DNA of 64,000 nt, from NCBI GenBank assembly GCA_028285265.1, contig JANQPX010000069.1, forward strand, positions 1 to 64,000, read 5' to 3'. Under the pieces are notes generated by a model. The model worked only from the letters and a program-made list of their open reading frames with translations. It made no database searches and was not told the origin of the DNA. Of the stretch, positions 1 through 9,175 are shown in pieces. Made by a program: the position numbers and the translations under genes. Positions within the stretch are counted from its first letter, which is position 1. Each line of letters starts with the position of its first letter. The DNA is from Geminicoccaceae bacterium. GTDB lineage: Bacteria > Pseudomonadota > Alphaproteobacteria > Geminicoccales > Geminicoccaceae.

Positions 1-377
1 TTTGGTGTTCTTGTCTTGGTTTCTGGATGTTATTATTGATTTTTAGTTAATTTCAAGAATAAATGATTGTTAACTATATTTTGTGATATTGTTGGTTAAT
101 TGTCAGAATAGAGATGTTGTGTGAGTCGTTGGCATGGTGCCATCAAAGACTATGGATCCGTCGCGAGCTGATCTTTCCTGAGAGTAGAGGCCGGCGTTCG
201 ATAGAAGCTCTGGGAAGCCGCTTACCACCTTTGGTGCCGTCAATACTCGAACAAGAGGAAAACAACAGACGCTAACAGCGTGCTGGCTCTATCTTCGCGA
301 ACCTTTTGAAGAAATGAGTGTTGCGCCTTCGTTTGCTAGGCCATTCCCGCTTACAGTAGCGATGAACGTGCTGACAA
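1..377. other. Intergenic, AT-rich left edge
   Basis: No open frame resembling a known protein was found. The first 120 bases are clearly more AT-rich than the rest of the window, which fits a promoter or terminator region of a gene lying outside the left edge. Nothing more specific can be supported. Confidence 0.4.
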
Positions 378-863
378 TCAGGTCGATTCCGTTTCCGCAC
401 CCATCACGTTCGAACCGATGTCGCGGGATGCATCGAGAAGTTCCCTTAATGCCGTGAGATGTGGAAGGACCTCAGCAACACGCTCCCGCGGAAAGCCTTT
501 GGCCATGTTGGTGAAGTCGGGAGCAAGACTGATGATCGCATCATCACGAAAGGTCCGTCCTTTGTCTGTGATCCAAACGCACTTGCTCCGCCCGTCTTTC
601 GGATTGGGACGCATATCTACTAGTCGAGCTGTTGCTAAGCCGGCCAGTGTGTGAGTCATCGTCGTTTTGGGTACCTGAAAGGCTTGTGCAAGCTCCAATG
701 GGGTCCGTCCGTTTCGGACACGGATGAGATGGTTGAGTACAGAAAAATGGGTGACCAGAAATCCTTCGGGTAGCCTCTTTTCGAAGGCTGTCCTCGATAG
801 TTGTTCGATGATGCCGATCTCGTTGAATAGGCGGAAGTAGAGCGATAAGGTCTTGTCATCCAT
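378..863 (-). CDS. MarR-family transcriptional regulator
   Basis: Predicted winged-helix regulator of about 161 residues, a normal MarR length. The centre shows the family pattern: a helix-turn-helix with TPLELAQAF and KTTMTHTLAGL, followed by the wing motif NPKDGRSKCVWITDKG. I chose the ATG at 863 (MDDKTLSL); the frame stays open further upstream but that stretch does not look like MarR and lies inside the upstream gene. The start overlaps the end of the preceding nitroreductase-like gene by 8 bases, so the two are translationally coupled and the regulator probably controls its own operon through the direct repeats at 1981-2017. The ligand is unknown. Confidence 0.85.
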   Translation of the reverse strand: MDDKTLSLYFRLFNEIGIIEQLSRTAFEKRLPEGFLVTHFSVLNHLIRVRNGRTPLELAQAFQVPKTTMTHTLAGLATARLVDMRPNPKDGRSKCVWITDKGRTFRDDAIISLAPDFTNMAKGFPRERVAEVLPHLTALRELLDASRDIGSNVMGAETEST

Positions 864-1962
864 GGACGATACGGCTCTCCAGAGGCCAGCGTGGTGATTG
901 TTCAACATTCGGGCCAAAACCCAACCTGCCAAGCATCTGAACAGTTTGGCCGGGGATAGCAAGTATCGCATGCGCCCGCTCATAGTGCGCCGTCATTTCA
1001 GGATATTCTTGGAGTGCCTGGCTAACGGGATGGAGGGCGAGGCCCAAAGAGGTTGTTGCGAGATTGAGGCGTAGCCATCTGCGGCCCGCGGCAATTTGGT
1101 CTAGGCGTGTGTTCATATCTGTCTTAATGACGGCATAAGCTGGTGTAGCCATTAGCATGTCACGATAAATGCGCAGACCTTCTTGAAAGCCGTATGACTG
1201 CGTATCGAGTTGAGCATCTCTTGTCACGATTCCGGCGATCATCAAAGCCTCCAAAAAGGGGCCACCCAAATCGATACCATCCGGGTTCGCCTCGATTTCG
1301 GCCTTGCCGAACCGCATTAAATCGACGCTTTCCTTCAAAGCATGCGTTGTGTGCGCCTCGGTCTTCCAGGCTTTCCATGTCAGATCACGTAGAGTGTCAA
1401 CGCGATCAGGTCGCGAAATGATCTCTGCCATCGATGTCAACTCGCCGATTTTGTCAGCCGGCAGAGGTCGAAGATCGAATGGCTCCTTGCAGGAGCGCCT
1501 GTTCATAACATGGGCAAACAGTGGATCGGGCGTCGCGCCTTCTCTGAAACGCCCTATCGCTACTGGACCATCATCACCGTTGGGAAAGAGCTCAAGGTCA
1601 ACAAAATGGCCGGTCGTCGTAGCTGCGATGATCATCAATTCAAGAAAGCAGCCCATGCCGATTGTGAGCTGGCGTTCAAGGGGGTCTGTTACCGGAAGCT
1701 TGCGTTCTTGATGTCGATAGAGAACGACAACATCCTCGTCTTTGAGATCGACCAACCAAGGCTGGAGATTGTGGGGATTCGGTGCAAGGATTGCATAGGA
1801 CAGAGCCCGCCTTCTTGGTTCTGCGTAACCACCAGCAAGTTTCCAAGCTGTAAGTGCTTTTTCCGGCGTCCGTGTTGCCACAAATCCACCGGCTAAGGCT
1901 GATGCTGCGAAAACCGTGCCGCCGCCCATAAGAGCGAGTGCTGCCCGACGTCGTATCGGCAT
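856..1962 (-). CDS. Acg-family nitroreductase-like FMN protein, Tat-type leader
   Basis: This 368-residue protein resembles the Acg group of nitroreductase-fold proteins, known from Mycobacterium and widespread in proteobacteria. The N-terminus has an arginine-rich leader (IRRRAALALMGGG) followed by a hydrophobic stretch, fitting a Tat-like export signal or anchor. Family-typical segments are ILAPNPHNLQPWLVDL near residue 58 and NRRSCKEPFDLRP in the middle. Acg proteins are thought to bind or sequester flavin; a catalytic reaction is not established. A GGAG ribosome binding site lies 8 bases before the ATG at 1962. It is first in an operon with the overlapping MarR gene, which suggests induction by a small aromatic or redox-active compound (inference). 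Confidence 0.75.
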   Translation of the reverse strand: MPIRRRAALALMGGGTVFAASALAGGFVATRTPEKALTAWKLAGGYAEPRRRALSYAILAPNPHNLQPWLVDLKDEDVVVLYRHQERKLPVTDPLERQLTIGMGCFLELMIIAATTTGHFVDLELFPNGDDGPVAIGRFREGATPDPLFAHVMNRRSCKEPFDLRPLPADKIGELTSMAEIISRPDRVDTLRDLTWKAWKTEAHTTHALKESVDLMRFGKAEIEANPDGIDLGGPFLEALMIAGIVTRDAQLDTQSYGFQEGLRIYRDMLMATPAYAVIKTDMNTRLDQIAAGRRWLRLNLATTSLGLALHPVSQALQEYPEMTAHYERAHAILAIPGQTVQMLGRLGFGPNVEQSPRWPLESRIVHG

Positions 1963-2531
1963 AATCGATCTCCAGTAGTGCGATATCGAACTAAATAATA
2001 CGATATCAAACTAAATCAAGCGCCGAAGACTCCTTTTTTGCGAAAACGGCTCTTGGGAGATCTTGTTACCGAAGGGGCTGGGTTCTGGCTCGTGGCTCCT
2101 TACCGTGGGAGGAGTGACAGCACCGACCGTGCATTCTTAGCCTGATAAGATATCGGGACTGTTGGGAGATAAATTTATGCGTCCTGGCAGATGTGTGGAT
2201 AAGGGGCCATGCTGACCTCTCCGCCGTGATCGACGGTAACGGATCGATGAAAGGTGGCAGCGGCCCTTACGAGTGCGGCCCCTCGTCGTCTGACCGGTTG
2301 AGTTTTTGTGAGGCGCTTTGTTTTAGTGTCAGCTTAACCGAGATGTTTTGAGGCGCACGATTCCACCGAACTATGGGTCTGATCGGTTGATGCCAGAATT
2401 CGAAAGATAGCCCCGCACTCTCTTGGTGTAAGTGCGTTCGATGCATAGCACTTGGACTTGGCGATAACATCGGCATCCGCCAAAGGTGCGCCGATGGTCA
2501 GCCACAGCAGCCACTATCATGGGGCGATCGC
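1963..2531. other. Intergenic region with operator; no recognisable gene
   Basis: The first 60 bases hold the promoter/operator of the nitroreductase-MarR operon, annotated separately. The rest has no credible gene. Short minus-strand frames between 2340 and 2480 contain the words ADVIAKSKCYASNAL and SNSGINRSD. These faintly recall the C-terminal part of IS5-type transposases, but they are broken by frame changes and too short to call. Confidence 0.4.
1981..2017. promoter_or_regulatory. Candidate MarR operator: tandem direct repeats before the nitroreductase-MarR operon
   Basis: Two near-identical 16-base repeats, cgatatcgaactaaat at 1981-1996 and cgatatcaaactaaat at 2001-2016, differ at one position and repeat every 20 bases. 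They start 19 bases upstream of the first gene's ATG, where a minus-strand promoter is expected. A TTGATA box with a poor downstream -10 can be placed inside the repeats. Their position suggests autoregulation by the MarR protein encoded in the operon (inference). Confidence 0.5.
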
Positions 2532-3581
2532 CTAAGGGGTGACCGTCATCACGATTTTGCCTGTATGATTTTTAGCTTGAAAGGCCGACTGAGCTTCGGC
2601 GATTTCGCTTAGTGGAAAGGTCTCCGCTACGAGGGCACGAATCTCGCCATTCTCGATGCAACTTATCAGATTGCCGAACACCTCCGGCTCCAAGACCGTG
2701 CAGCCGAAGAAGCTCAGGTCCTTGAGATAAAGCGTACGGACGTCCAATTCGACAAGTGGTCCTGCAATGGCACCGGCAACGGCATAACGCCCCCCTGAGC
2801 GAAGCACGTTGAGAAGCGATGGCCACTTCGGTCCAGCCACCAGGTCAATAACGACATCCACACTGGCAGATCCAAGCTCATGCAGATAATCATCATCCCT
2901 ATCAAGTATGGCGCTAGCGCCTAGTTCTTTAAGTGTTTCGGCCTTCGAAGGGCTAGTCACCGCTATCACGTCAGCGCCACGGGTCTTGGCAAGCTGAACA
3001 GCTGCCGAACCGACGCCGCCGGACGCTCCCGTAACCAAAACGGTATCACCGGACATGACCTTCGAGCGCGTGAGCATATTCTCTGCTGTGGAATAGGAGC
3101 ATGGAAAAGAGGCTAGCTCGACGTCGCTCATCGCACTATCGACTTTATAGGCGTGGCGGGAGGCGACACGCGTAAACTCCGCGAATCCTCCGTCACACTC
3201 AGACCCAAAATACCAGGGAAGATCGAGCAACTCGCCGTCAGCTTCGGTAATGCAAGGCTCTACCAGAACCCGATCGCCCAATCGATTGGAGTCGACACCG
3301 TCGCCGACAGCTACAATCCTACCGCATACATCTGCGCCCTGGATGCGAGGGAAGGAAAGCGGCTTTCCTGCCCAAGTGGCATCCGCAGCGTCAGCGTCAC
3401 CTTTCGAGTACCAACCGGTACGGGTATTGATATCGGTGTTGTTCACAGCAGCTGCAGCAACCTGGATCAGCACGTCTCCAGAGCCCAGCACCGGAACAGC
3501 GAGATCCTCGCGCCATACAAGACACTCAGGACCGCCATGTCCGGTCAAGACCACTCCACGCATCAGGCCTTGATGAGTCAT
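2532..3581 (-). CDS. Zinc-independent MDR-family oxidoreductase (quinone-reductase-like)
   Basis: Medium-chain dehydrogenase/reductase of about 349 residues. The Rossmann motif VTGASGGVGSAAVQLAK marks the NADPH site. The GHE zinc-ligand motif of true alcohol dehydrogenases is replaced by GADVCG, so this is likely a zinc-free NADPH:quinone reductase or enoyl-reductase type enzyme. The start is the ATG at 3581 (MTHQGLM), preceded at 4 bases by a strong GGGGGGTGAG ribosome binding site; the TTG five codons earlier overlaps that site and is unlikely. It diverges from a TetR regulator across a short, repeat-containing spacer and is probably its target. The substrate is unknown. Confidence 0.85.
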   Translation of the reverse strand: MTHQGLMRGVVLTGHGGPECLVWREDLAVPVLGSGDVLIQVAAAAVNNTDINTRTGWYSKGDADAADATWAGKPLSFPRIQGADVCGRIVAVGDGVDSNRLGDRVLVEPCITEADGELLDLPWYFGSECDGGFAEFTRVASRHAYKVDSAMSDVELASFPCSYSTAENMLTRSKVMSGDTVLVTGASGGVGSAAVQLAKTRGADVIAVTSPSKAETLKELGASAILDRDDDYLHELGSASVDVVIDLVAGPKWPSLLNVLRSGGRYAVAGAIAGPLVELDVRTLYLKDLSFFGCTVLEPEVFGNLISCIENGEIRALVAETFPLSEIAEAQSAFQAKNHTGKIVMTVTP

Positions 3582-3610
3582 AAGCTCACCCCCCAAGGTA
3601 AAGGAAATGT

Positions 3611-3641
3611 TCTACTTGCCTGGGTAGAGGAAAATTTCTAC
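3611..3641. promoter_or_regulatory. Divergent promoter/operator between MDR oxidoreductase and TetR genes
   Basis: The spacer holds inverted repeats TCTAC at 3611-3615, GTAGA at 3624-3628 and TCTAC at 3637-3641. A minus-strand TTGACA (complement of 3645-3650) followed 17 bases later by CTACCC, and a plus-strand TTGCCT followed after 17 bases by TACCTG, can be read as overlapping divergent promoters. A TetR dimer bound here would block both genes (inference). Confidence 0.45.
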
Positions 3642-3652
3642 CTGTGTCAAGT

Positions 3653-4210
3653 ATGATCGTTATGAGAGATAAGATCGCAGCCGGTCTTGAGAGAACCTTC
3701 GCCAAGCACGGTTTTGCAGAGACCGATATCGAGACATTACGCGCAGGCGCAGATGTCAGCCTTCGCACGCTCTACAAATACTATCCGACCCGTGACGAGA
3801 GAATGTTGGCCGCGCTTGAGCATCGGCACCGCCGTTATCTGACCCGGGTCACGACGGGACTACCTGATCATCCGGAGGCAGCGCTGCACGCGTTCTTTCA
3901 GCGTATTGGTGATTGGATGAACGAGGAGAGTTCTCATGGTTGCCTGTTCCATGCAGCCGTTGCCGCTGCACCTGGTAACTTGGCACTGCGCGCGATGCTG
4001 GTCCGGCACAAACGAGAGGTTTCTGAGGCACTTGCAACAGCACTCGGTCGATCGGACGTTGTCGAAGACCTGACACTGTTGATCGAAGGCCTCACCCAGA
4101 GTTGGCCGCTGCATGGGGGACGAGCTGTGGCGAGCGCCAAGCGGCTTGCTACATCCTTACTTGGCAAGACGTCGCCCTTGGACGGCCCGGACCTTTATGA
4201 TTCGACGTGA
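3653..4210 (+). CDS. TetR/AcrR-family transcriptional regulator
   Basis: About 185 residues. The N-terminal helix-turn-helix is typical of the family: FAKHGFAETDIETLRAGADVS then LRTLYKYYPTRDE. The C-terminal part has the motif HGCLFHAAVAA seen in a TetR subgroup that controls oxidoreductases. The start is probably the ATG at 3653 or 3662; the upstream GTG at 3644 lies inside the promoter. It diverges from the MDR oxidoreductase with operator-like repeats between them, so it most likely represses that gene and itself. Confidence 0.85.
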   Translation: MIVMRDKIAAGLERTFAKHGFAETDIETLRAGADVSLRTLYKYYPTRDERMLAALEHRHRRYLTRVTTGLPDHPEAALHAFFQRIGDWMNEESSHGCLFHAAVAAAPGNLALRAMLVRHKREVSEALATALGRSDVVEDLTLLIEGLTQSWPLHGGRAVASAKRLATSLLGKTSPLDGPDLYDST

Positions 4211-4319
4211 AGTGTCAAAGGGCTGAGTGGCTTATCGTCGGCTCGAAAGTAAGAAAACGAAAACTTAACCAATCCATGGCAACCTCTATTCTGGACAAAC
4301 CCGGTGCCGAAGGTTCGCG

Positions 4320-5717
4320 TTGTTTACGTTAAGCCAATTGGCGATGAAGCGAAGTTTACTTGCCGTCTCTATAGCACTTGGCATGGCTCAAGGATTCTTT
4401 CTGCTCCATTGGTTTGATCGATACAATCAATCAAACCTCGATGCGATGGCCTTTGAAAGCAACCGGGTCGAAATCGCGAGGCTGGACGAAGTCTTGACGA
4501 TGTCCGCTCGAATCCATGCAGCAACGGGTGAAGCTGTGTGGCAAGATCGATATATTGAGCATGTCGATCCGCTTGGCACTGTCCTCAAGGAGACAATTGA
4601 CTTAGCTGGCAGCGAACGAGCCAGAATAGCAATCTCGTCGGTCAGCGACGCGAATGACCGGCTCGTTGCCATGGAGGAACAGTCCTTTGCATTGGCTACT
4701 AAGGGTGCCTTGACTGAAGCCTTCGCGCTCTTAACCTCATCCAACTACCAGCTTGAAAAGCAGCATTACCAACGTGGTTTGGAGGAAGCCCTGGCGATTA
4801 GCCAGAACAGCATTAGAAATGACGTCGACTATCACCGTAGTGTTCTCATTCTCGGTGTCATCGTTATCTTTGTAAGTCTGCTTGTCCTGACCGAGTTATG
4901 GCGCCGTCTGTCGCTTCTTGAACAACGTGAAGCAGCGCAGAAGATGAGCGGCGCGCTCGAGCATGAGCGCAGGCTCGGAGCCCTTCAACGCCAGTTTGCA
5001 TCGATGGTGTCACATGAATTTCGGACGCCGCTTGCCATCATCGATGGGACGATGCAACGCCTTGAACGTCAAAAAGGCCCCTTGACCCAAGAGCGTATCC
5101 AGAACGCCAGTAGAAAGATACGGAGTACTATTGACCGTTTGACGGGCATAATGGAAAGCGTCCTCAATCTGACACATCTTGAAGATGGTCGCGTGAACGC
5201 GGTCATTGAGTTGCTCGACTTGGCAAGGTTGATTAGCGAGGTCGTGGCCGGATACCGCAACATGTATCCAAACCGCAGCATCACCCTCGCACTGGACAAC
5301 ACACCAAACAATGTAGGGGGAGATTCAAAGCTCCTTGCACAGGTGTTCTCGAATATCATAGCGAATGCGTTGAAATATTCGGAAAAAGAGAGTCCCGTCC
5401 ATATTGAGGTCTATTTGGAAGAAAGTGAAGTGGCCGTCGCCATTCATGATCGTGGTAGGGGAATTCCCTCTGATGAGATTGATAAAATAGGCCAGCGTTT
5501 CTTTCGCGGAGCGAGTTCAGAAGGGATCATAGGATCAGGAATAGGACTTCGTGTGGCAAAAAAGGTCATCGAGTTACATGGAGGGCGACTGGAGATTCAA
5601 AGCCAGTTGAATGTTGGCTCGACCTTCATAGTCCGTCTACCTCAGAATTTGAGCCACAAGCGTCAAGATGTGGTACATGCTGACCGTGCCGGTAATGCCG
5701 TACCCATGACCACCTAA
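4320..5717 (+). CDS. Membrane-bound sensor histidine kinase (orphan)
   Basis: About 465 residues. An N-terminal transmembrane helix (about residues 12-30) and a second (about 174-192) enclose a periplasmic domain of roughly 140 residues with no recognised ligand fold, rich in helix-forming sequence. A HisKA domain follows with the phospho-accepting His232 in SHEFRTP, then an HATPase_c domain with the N box NIIANALKYS, the G1 box HDRGRGIP and GSGIGLRVAKKV. The start is uncertain: a TTG at 4320 has a GAAGG box upstream, and an ATG at 4344 has none. No response regulator is adjacent, so its partner is elsewhere. It ends tail-to-tail with the Amt-GGDEF-EAL gene. Confidence 0.88.
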   Translation: MFTLSQLAMKRSLLAVSIALGMAQGFFLLHWFDRYNQSNLDAMAFESNRVEIARLDEVLTMSARIHAATGEAVWQDRYIEHVDPLGTVLKETIDLAGSERARIAISSVSDANDRLVAMEEQSFALATKGALTEAFALLTSSNYQLEKQHYQRGLEEALAISQNSIRNDVDYHRSVLILGVIVIFVSLLVLTELWRRLSLLEQREAAQKMSGALEHERRLGALQRQFASMVSHEFRTPLAIIDGTMQRLERQKGPLTQERIQNASRKIRSTIDRLTGIMESVLNLTHLEDGRVNAVIELLDLARLISEVVAGYRNMYPNRSITLALDNTPNNVGGDSKLLAQVFSNIIANALKYSEKESPVHIEVYLEESEVAVAIHDRGRGIPSDEIDKIGQRFFRGASSEGIIGSGIGLRVAKKVIELHGGRLEIQSQLNVGSTFIVRLPQNLSHKRQDVVHADRAGNAVPMTT

Positions 5718-5938
5718 TGTAAGCGTTGATCTCTGCAGTTGGCTGACGGAACGCTTCTGTGTGTCATTCTGGATAGCGGCCCCGATTATGTCGAGTGCGT
5801 TGGTCAACAGTTCGGAATCATCACTACATGTGTTCTTCATTTCCCGGGTAAGGGGCGCGGTCAAGGAGAGGTAGGCCTTGATCCCAGGTGCAGAACTGAA
5901 CCAGGCAAGTCTGAACGCCTAGGCCTTGGACAGGCGCT

Positions 5939-8900
5939 TCACTGATCGGCCGTCTCGCTGACCTTTAAGCCTGAACCGGCGCGCTGACGACCTATTCTTG
6001 ATTCAGGTACTCCAATGGAGATCGACCCTGCATTGAGAATCGCGCCAAGAGCAGCGGCTGGCTTTGGCGGGCTATAAAGATAGCCCTGCGCTTCATCACA
6101 ACCCAGGGCTTGCAGATAGTCCCGCTGAAACACTGTCTCAACGCCTTCGGCGATGACGGAAAGGCCCAAGCTTCGACCCAACTGAACGATAGCCTTGGCG
6201 ATTTGTTGGTCGTTGGGACTCGTCTCAAGATCCTTAATAAAACTACGGTCGATCTTGAGCCGGTCTAACGGGAAGCGTTTCAGGTAACTTAGTGAGGAGT
6301 AACCGGTCCCAAAATCATCGATAGCGATTCCTACGCCGATTTCGCTAAGAGCTGACAAGGTGCTCAGTGCGTGCCGTGTGTCCTGAACAAGCATGCTCTC
6401 AGTGATTTCGATCTCCAGACTATCTGCCGGTATTCGTGAAGCAGCAATGATCTCAGAGATCTCTTTGACGAGACCGTTCCTAGCGAATTGCACCGGCGAT
6501 ACGTTGACGGACATTTTGAACTGGTGTCCATGAGCTGAATACCATTCGGCAGCAATGCTGGCGCTTTTTGCTAAGGCAAGCAGACCCAAGGGCTGAATAA
6601 GTCCTGAGTGCTCGGCGACTGGAATGAAGACGTCGGGTGGTATTGGGCCTCTCTCAGGGTGCGACCAACGCATAAGCGCTTCAAACCCAACCAACACGCC
6701 GTCATCTAGCCGGACTTGGGGCTGATAATGGAGCTCTAGATCATCGTCAATGATCGCTTGTCTGAGGTCACGCTCTAGCGTCTTTCGGGTAATGACGGCG
6801 TCAAACATGCTTGGAGCAAAATAGGCAAAGGTGCTGCGTCCAGCGTCTTTAGCCTCATAGAGGGCTAGATCGGCATTACGAAGCAGTGTTTCAGAATCAT
6901 CGCCATCGTTGGGATAGATGCTAATCCCGATGCTCGTTGCCGAACGTAGTCTCTCTCCTTTGAAAAGGATGGACTTGCCAATCTCATCGATGATTCTTGC
7001 GCAGAGTTGGTCAATCGTTTTTGTCTCGCTGAATGGCACGATAATCGCAAATTCATCACCTCCAAGACGCGCAACTGTATCGCTTTCCCGCGTGACCGCG
7101 AGCAACCGCTGTGCGATGACGATGAGAACGTGATCACCTGTTTCGTGGCCGTAGGTATCGTTAATGCCTTTGAAATCATCCAAATCAAGTAGCATGATCG
7201 CGAGATGGTTTTCGTCGCCATTCAGATTTTTAAGTGCCTGCTCGAGCTTTGACTGAAAACATGAGCGATTAATCAGACCTGTTAGGCTGTCATGTTCGGC
7301 GAGGTAACGTATCTTTAACTCGCTCTGGAGTCGCTGTGTTACGTCGGAGGCTGTGCCTCGATAGCCTAGAAATGTCGCGGAATCATCAAAGCGAGGGCGA
7401 CCGCTGAGTTGAACGTGGATGGTTTCAGTTCCGGCATGACAAACAAGACAGATTACATCTTTGAATTGGTTTCGGGATTGGAGGATGGACTCCAGCGACA
7501 CAGGTGCATTGGACGTCTCTTCGAAGATTTCGAACAGACTCCTCCCAAAGAATGATTCGTTATCAACGCCCAGGAGCTCGCCTGATTGATCCGACAGATA
7601 GCTAATAGCGAAGTTCGCATCGGTTTCCCAAAGCCAATCGGATGCGGTCTCTGCAAAGTCTTGGAAACGCTCCTTGTTAGAGCGAAGGCGCTGTTCAATG
7701 CCGGCTTGTCGGTCCAAGAGATGATTGAGCGTTTCCGCGAGCTCGGATGCTTCGTCCCCCGACCCTTGATCGAGGCGGGTGCTGGTCATACCGCTGCCTT
7801 GTGTGGCTAAGGCGTCCAGGGCTCGTTTGAGATGGCCTGTTCCTAAGGTCGTGCAGTGCTCGACCAAGTTCAAACCTAGAGCCTCTTCTTCAGCCGACAC
7901 CCGGAGTGGCACAAAGCGATTCAACGAACCGAAGAAAAGGGCGCTGGCGCCGACAGCCCAAATGAAGACTAGCGAGATACCTTCGAGTTGAGCGACAGCT
8001 TGCTCCACGCGGCTCGCGAAGGAAAGTTTATCTTCAAACAGAAAAAGGGCCACGGCGATGGTACCCCACGTACCTGCAAAGCCATGGGTTGCCACGACGC
8101 CGACGGCATCGTCGACCTGCCATCGATTGAGAAGCCAAAAAGCACCGAGGATCGCCACTCCACCGCCGATACCGCCAATGATGGCCGCACTAGTTAAGTC
8201 AACGGCAAAACAACTTGCCGTAATCGCCGACAAACCACCGAGAATGCCGTTGATAGCGTTTTGCGGGATGTGGCTTCCATCGATCCATCGACCAATGAGA
8301 ATGCTGACAACGCCTCCGGAGGCCGCCGCCACAATGGTATTGAGAATGATCCTGCCAAACTCTGGCGATCCAGGTGATGAAGCACCGGCGTTGAAGCCCA
8401 ACCAGCCAACGAGAAGGATGGCAACACCTGTAGTGGAAAGGACGGCGTTGTGCCCCATGATCGGCGTGGGATTTCCATCGTTGTCAAAGCGTCCTGAGCG
8501 GGGCCCAATGATAACGACAGCGGCCAATGCGACCCAAGCGCCGAGGGAGTGGACCGCGGTCGATCCCGCATAATCGATAAAGCCGCGATCAGCTAAAAGC
8601 GCCTGGTTGCCGGGGATAAAGGTCTGGCCCCAAATCCAGTGCCCTGAGACGGGATAGATAATTGCCGATGTAAAAACAGCGCAAGCGAGATAGCCATGGA
8701 ATGACATGCGCTCGGCCACGGCTCCCGAGATTATGGTGGCAGCAGTGCCGCAAAAGGCGAGCTGAAAGGCGAGTTCCGCCATTTTTTGGTCAGACGGAGG
8801 GGTAAGTGCCCCCCCCAACTGGCCGACCCATCCTCCAAAGCTAGGGCCAAACATGAGACCGCTGCCAATCAACAAAAATGTGACGGAGGCGAAGGTGAAG

Positions 8901-9175
8901 TCAGAGAGGTTCTTTTGGGCGACGTTGATAGCGTTCTTCGATCGCACAAAACCGGCTTCCAACAGCAGAAAACCAGCTTGCATCGATAGGACCAGCGCTG
9001 TCGCAATCCCCAACCAAAGCTGGGGCAGCACATGAGCTGACGGCAGATCGTTCGACGCTGACATGGCATGGGTTTGCGACACGGCCACGATCGCATCGAC
9101 AGCATGAGCGTCGCTAGCAAGAGCCGCACTGACCCCACTAATACAAAGGAGACTTAAAGAAAGCTTAAACGTCAA
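5939..9175 (-). CDS. Ammonium-transporter-like sensor fused to PAS-GGDEF-EAL
   Basis: A 1078-residue fusion. After a signal peptide, residues about 50-425 form a complete Amt/Rh ammonium-channel domain with both pore histidines (His209 in STAVHSLGAW, His364 in VATHGFAGTW). A linker of about 75 residues leads to a PAS domain (about 505-615), a GGDEF diguanylate cyclase domain with intact GGDEF at 705-709 and an inhibitory I-site RESD at 696-699, and an EAL phosphodiesterase domain with EAL at 832-834 and DDFGTGYSS further on. Both c-di-GMP catalytic motifs look intact. The channel part probably senses or conducts ammonium and the tail converts that into a change in c-di-GMP. No glnK or PII gene is beside it. 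Confidence 0.93.
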   Translation of the reverse strand: MTFKLSLSLLCISGVSAALASDAHAVDAIVAVSQTHAMSASNDLPSAHVLPQLWLGIATALVLSMQAGFLLLEAGFVRSKNAINVAQKNLSDFTFASVTFLLIGSGLMFGPSFGGWVGQLGGALTPPSDQKMAELAFQLAFCGTAATIISGAVAERMSFHGYLACAVFTSAIIYPVSGHWIWGQTFIPGNQALLADRGFIDYAGSTAVHSLGAWVALAAVVIIGPRSGRFDNDGNPTPIMGHNAVLSTTGVAILLVGWLGFNAGASSPGSPEFGRIILNTIVAAASGGVVSILIGRWIDGSHIPQNAINGILGGLSAITASCFAVDLTSAAIIGGIGGGVAILGAFWLLNRWQVDDAVGVVATHGFAGTWGTIAVALFLFEDKLSFASRVEQAVAQLEGISLVFIWAVGASALFFGSLNRFVPLRVSAEEEALGLNLVEHCTTLGTGHLKRALDALATQGSGMTSTRLDQGSGDEASELAETLNHLLDRQAGIEQRLRSNKERFQDFAETASDWLWETDANFAISYLSDQSGELLGVDNESFFGRSLFEIFEETSNAPVSLESILQSRNQFKDVICLVCHAGTETIHVQLSGRPRFDDSATFLGYRGTASDVTQRLQSELKIRYLAEHDSLTGLINRSCFQSKLEQALKNLNGDENHLAIMLLDLDDFKGINDTYGHETGDHVLIVIAQRLLAVTRESDTVARLGGDEFAIIVPFSETKTIDQLCARIIDEIGKSILFKGERLRSATSIGISIYPNDGDDSETLLRNADLALYEAKDAGRSTFAYFAPSMFDAVITRKTLERDLRQAIIDDDLELHYQPQVRLDDGVLVGFEALMRWSHPERGPIPPDVFIPVAEHSGLIQPLGLLALAKSASIAAEWYSAHGHQFKMSVNVSPVQFARNGLVKEISEIIAASRIPADSLEIEITESMLVQDTRHALSTLSALSEIGVGIAIDDFGTGYSSLSYLKRFPLDRLKIDRSFIKDLETSPNDQQIAKAIVQLGRSLGLSVIAEGVETVFQRDYLQALGCDEAQGYLYSPPKPAAALGAILNAGSISIGVPESRIGRQRAGSGLKVSETADQ

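Noticed and set aside
2340..2480. Possible fragment of an IS5-type transposase (ADVIAKSKCYASNAL on the minus strand)
   Set aside because: The resemblance covers about 15-25 residues, the frame breaks, and no inverted repeats flank it; too weak to call a mobile element.
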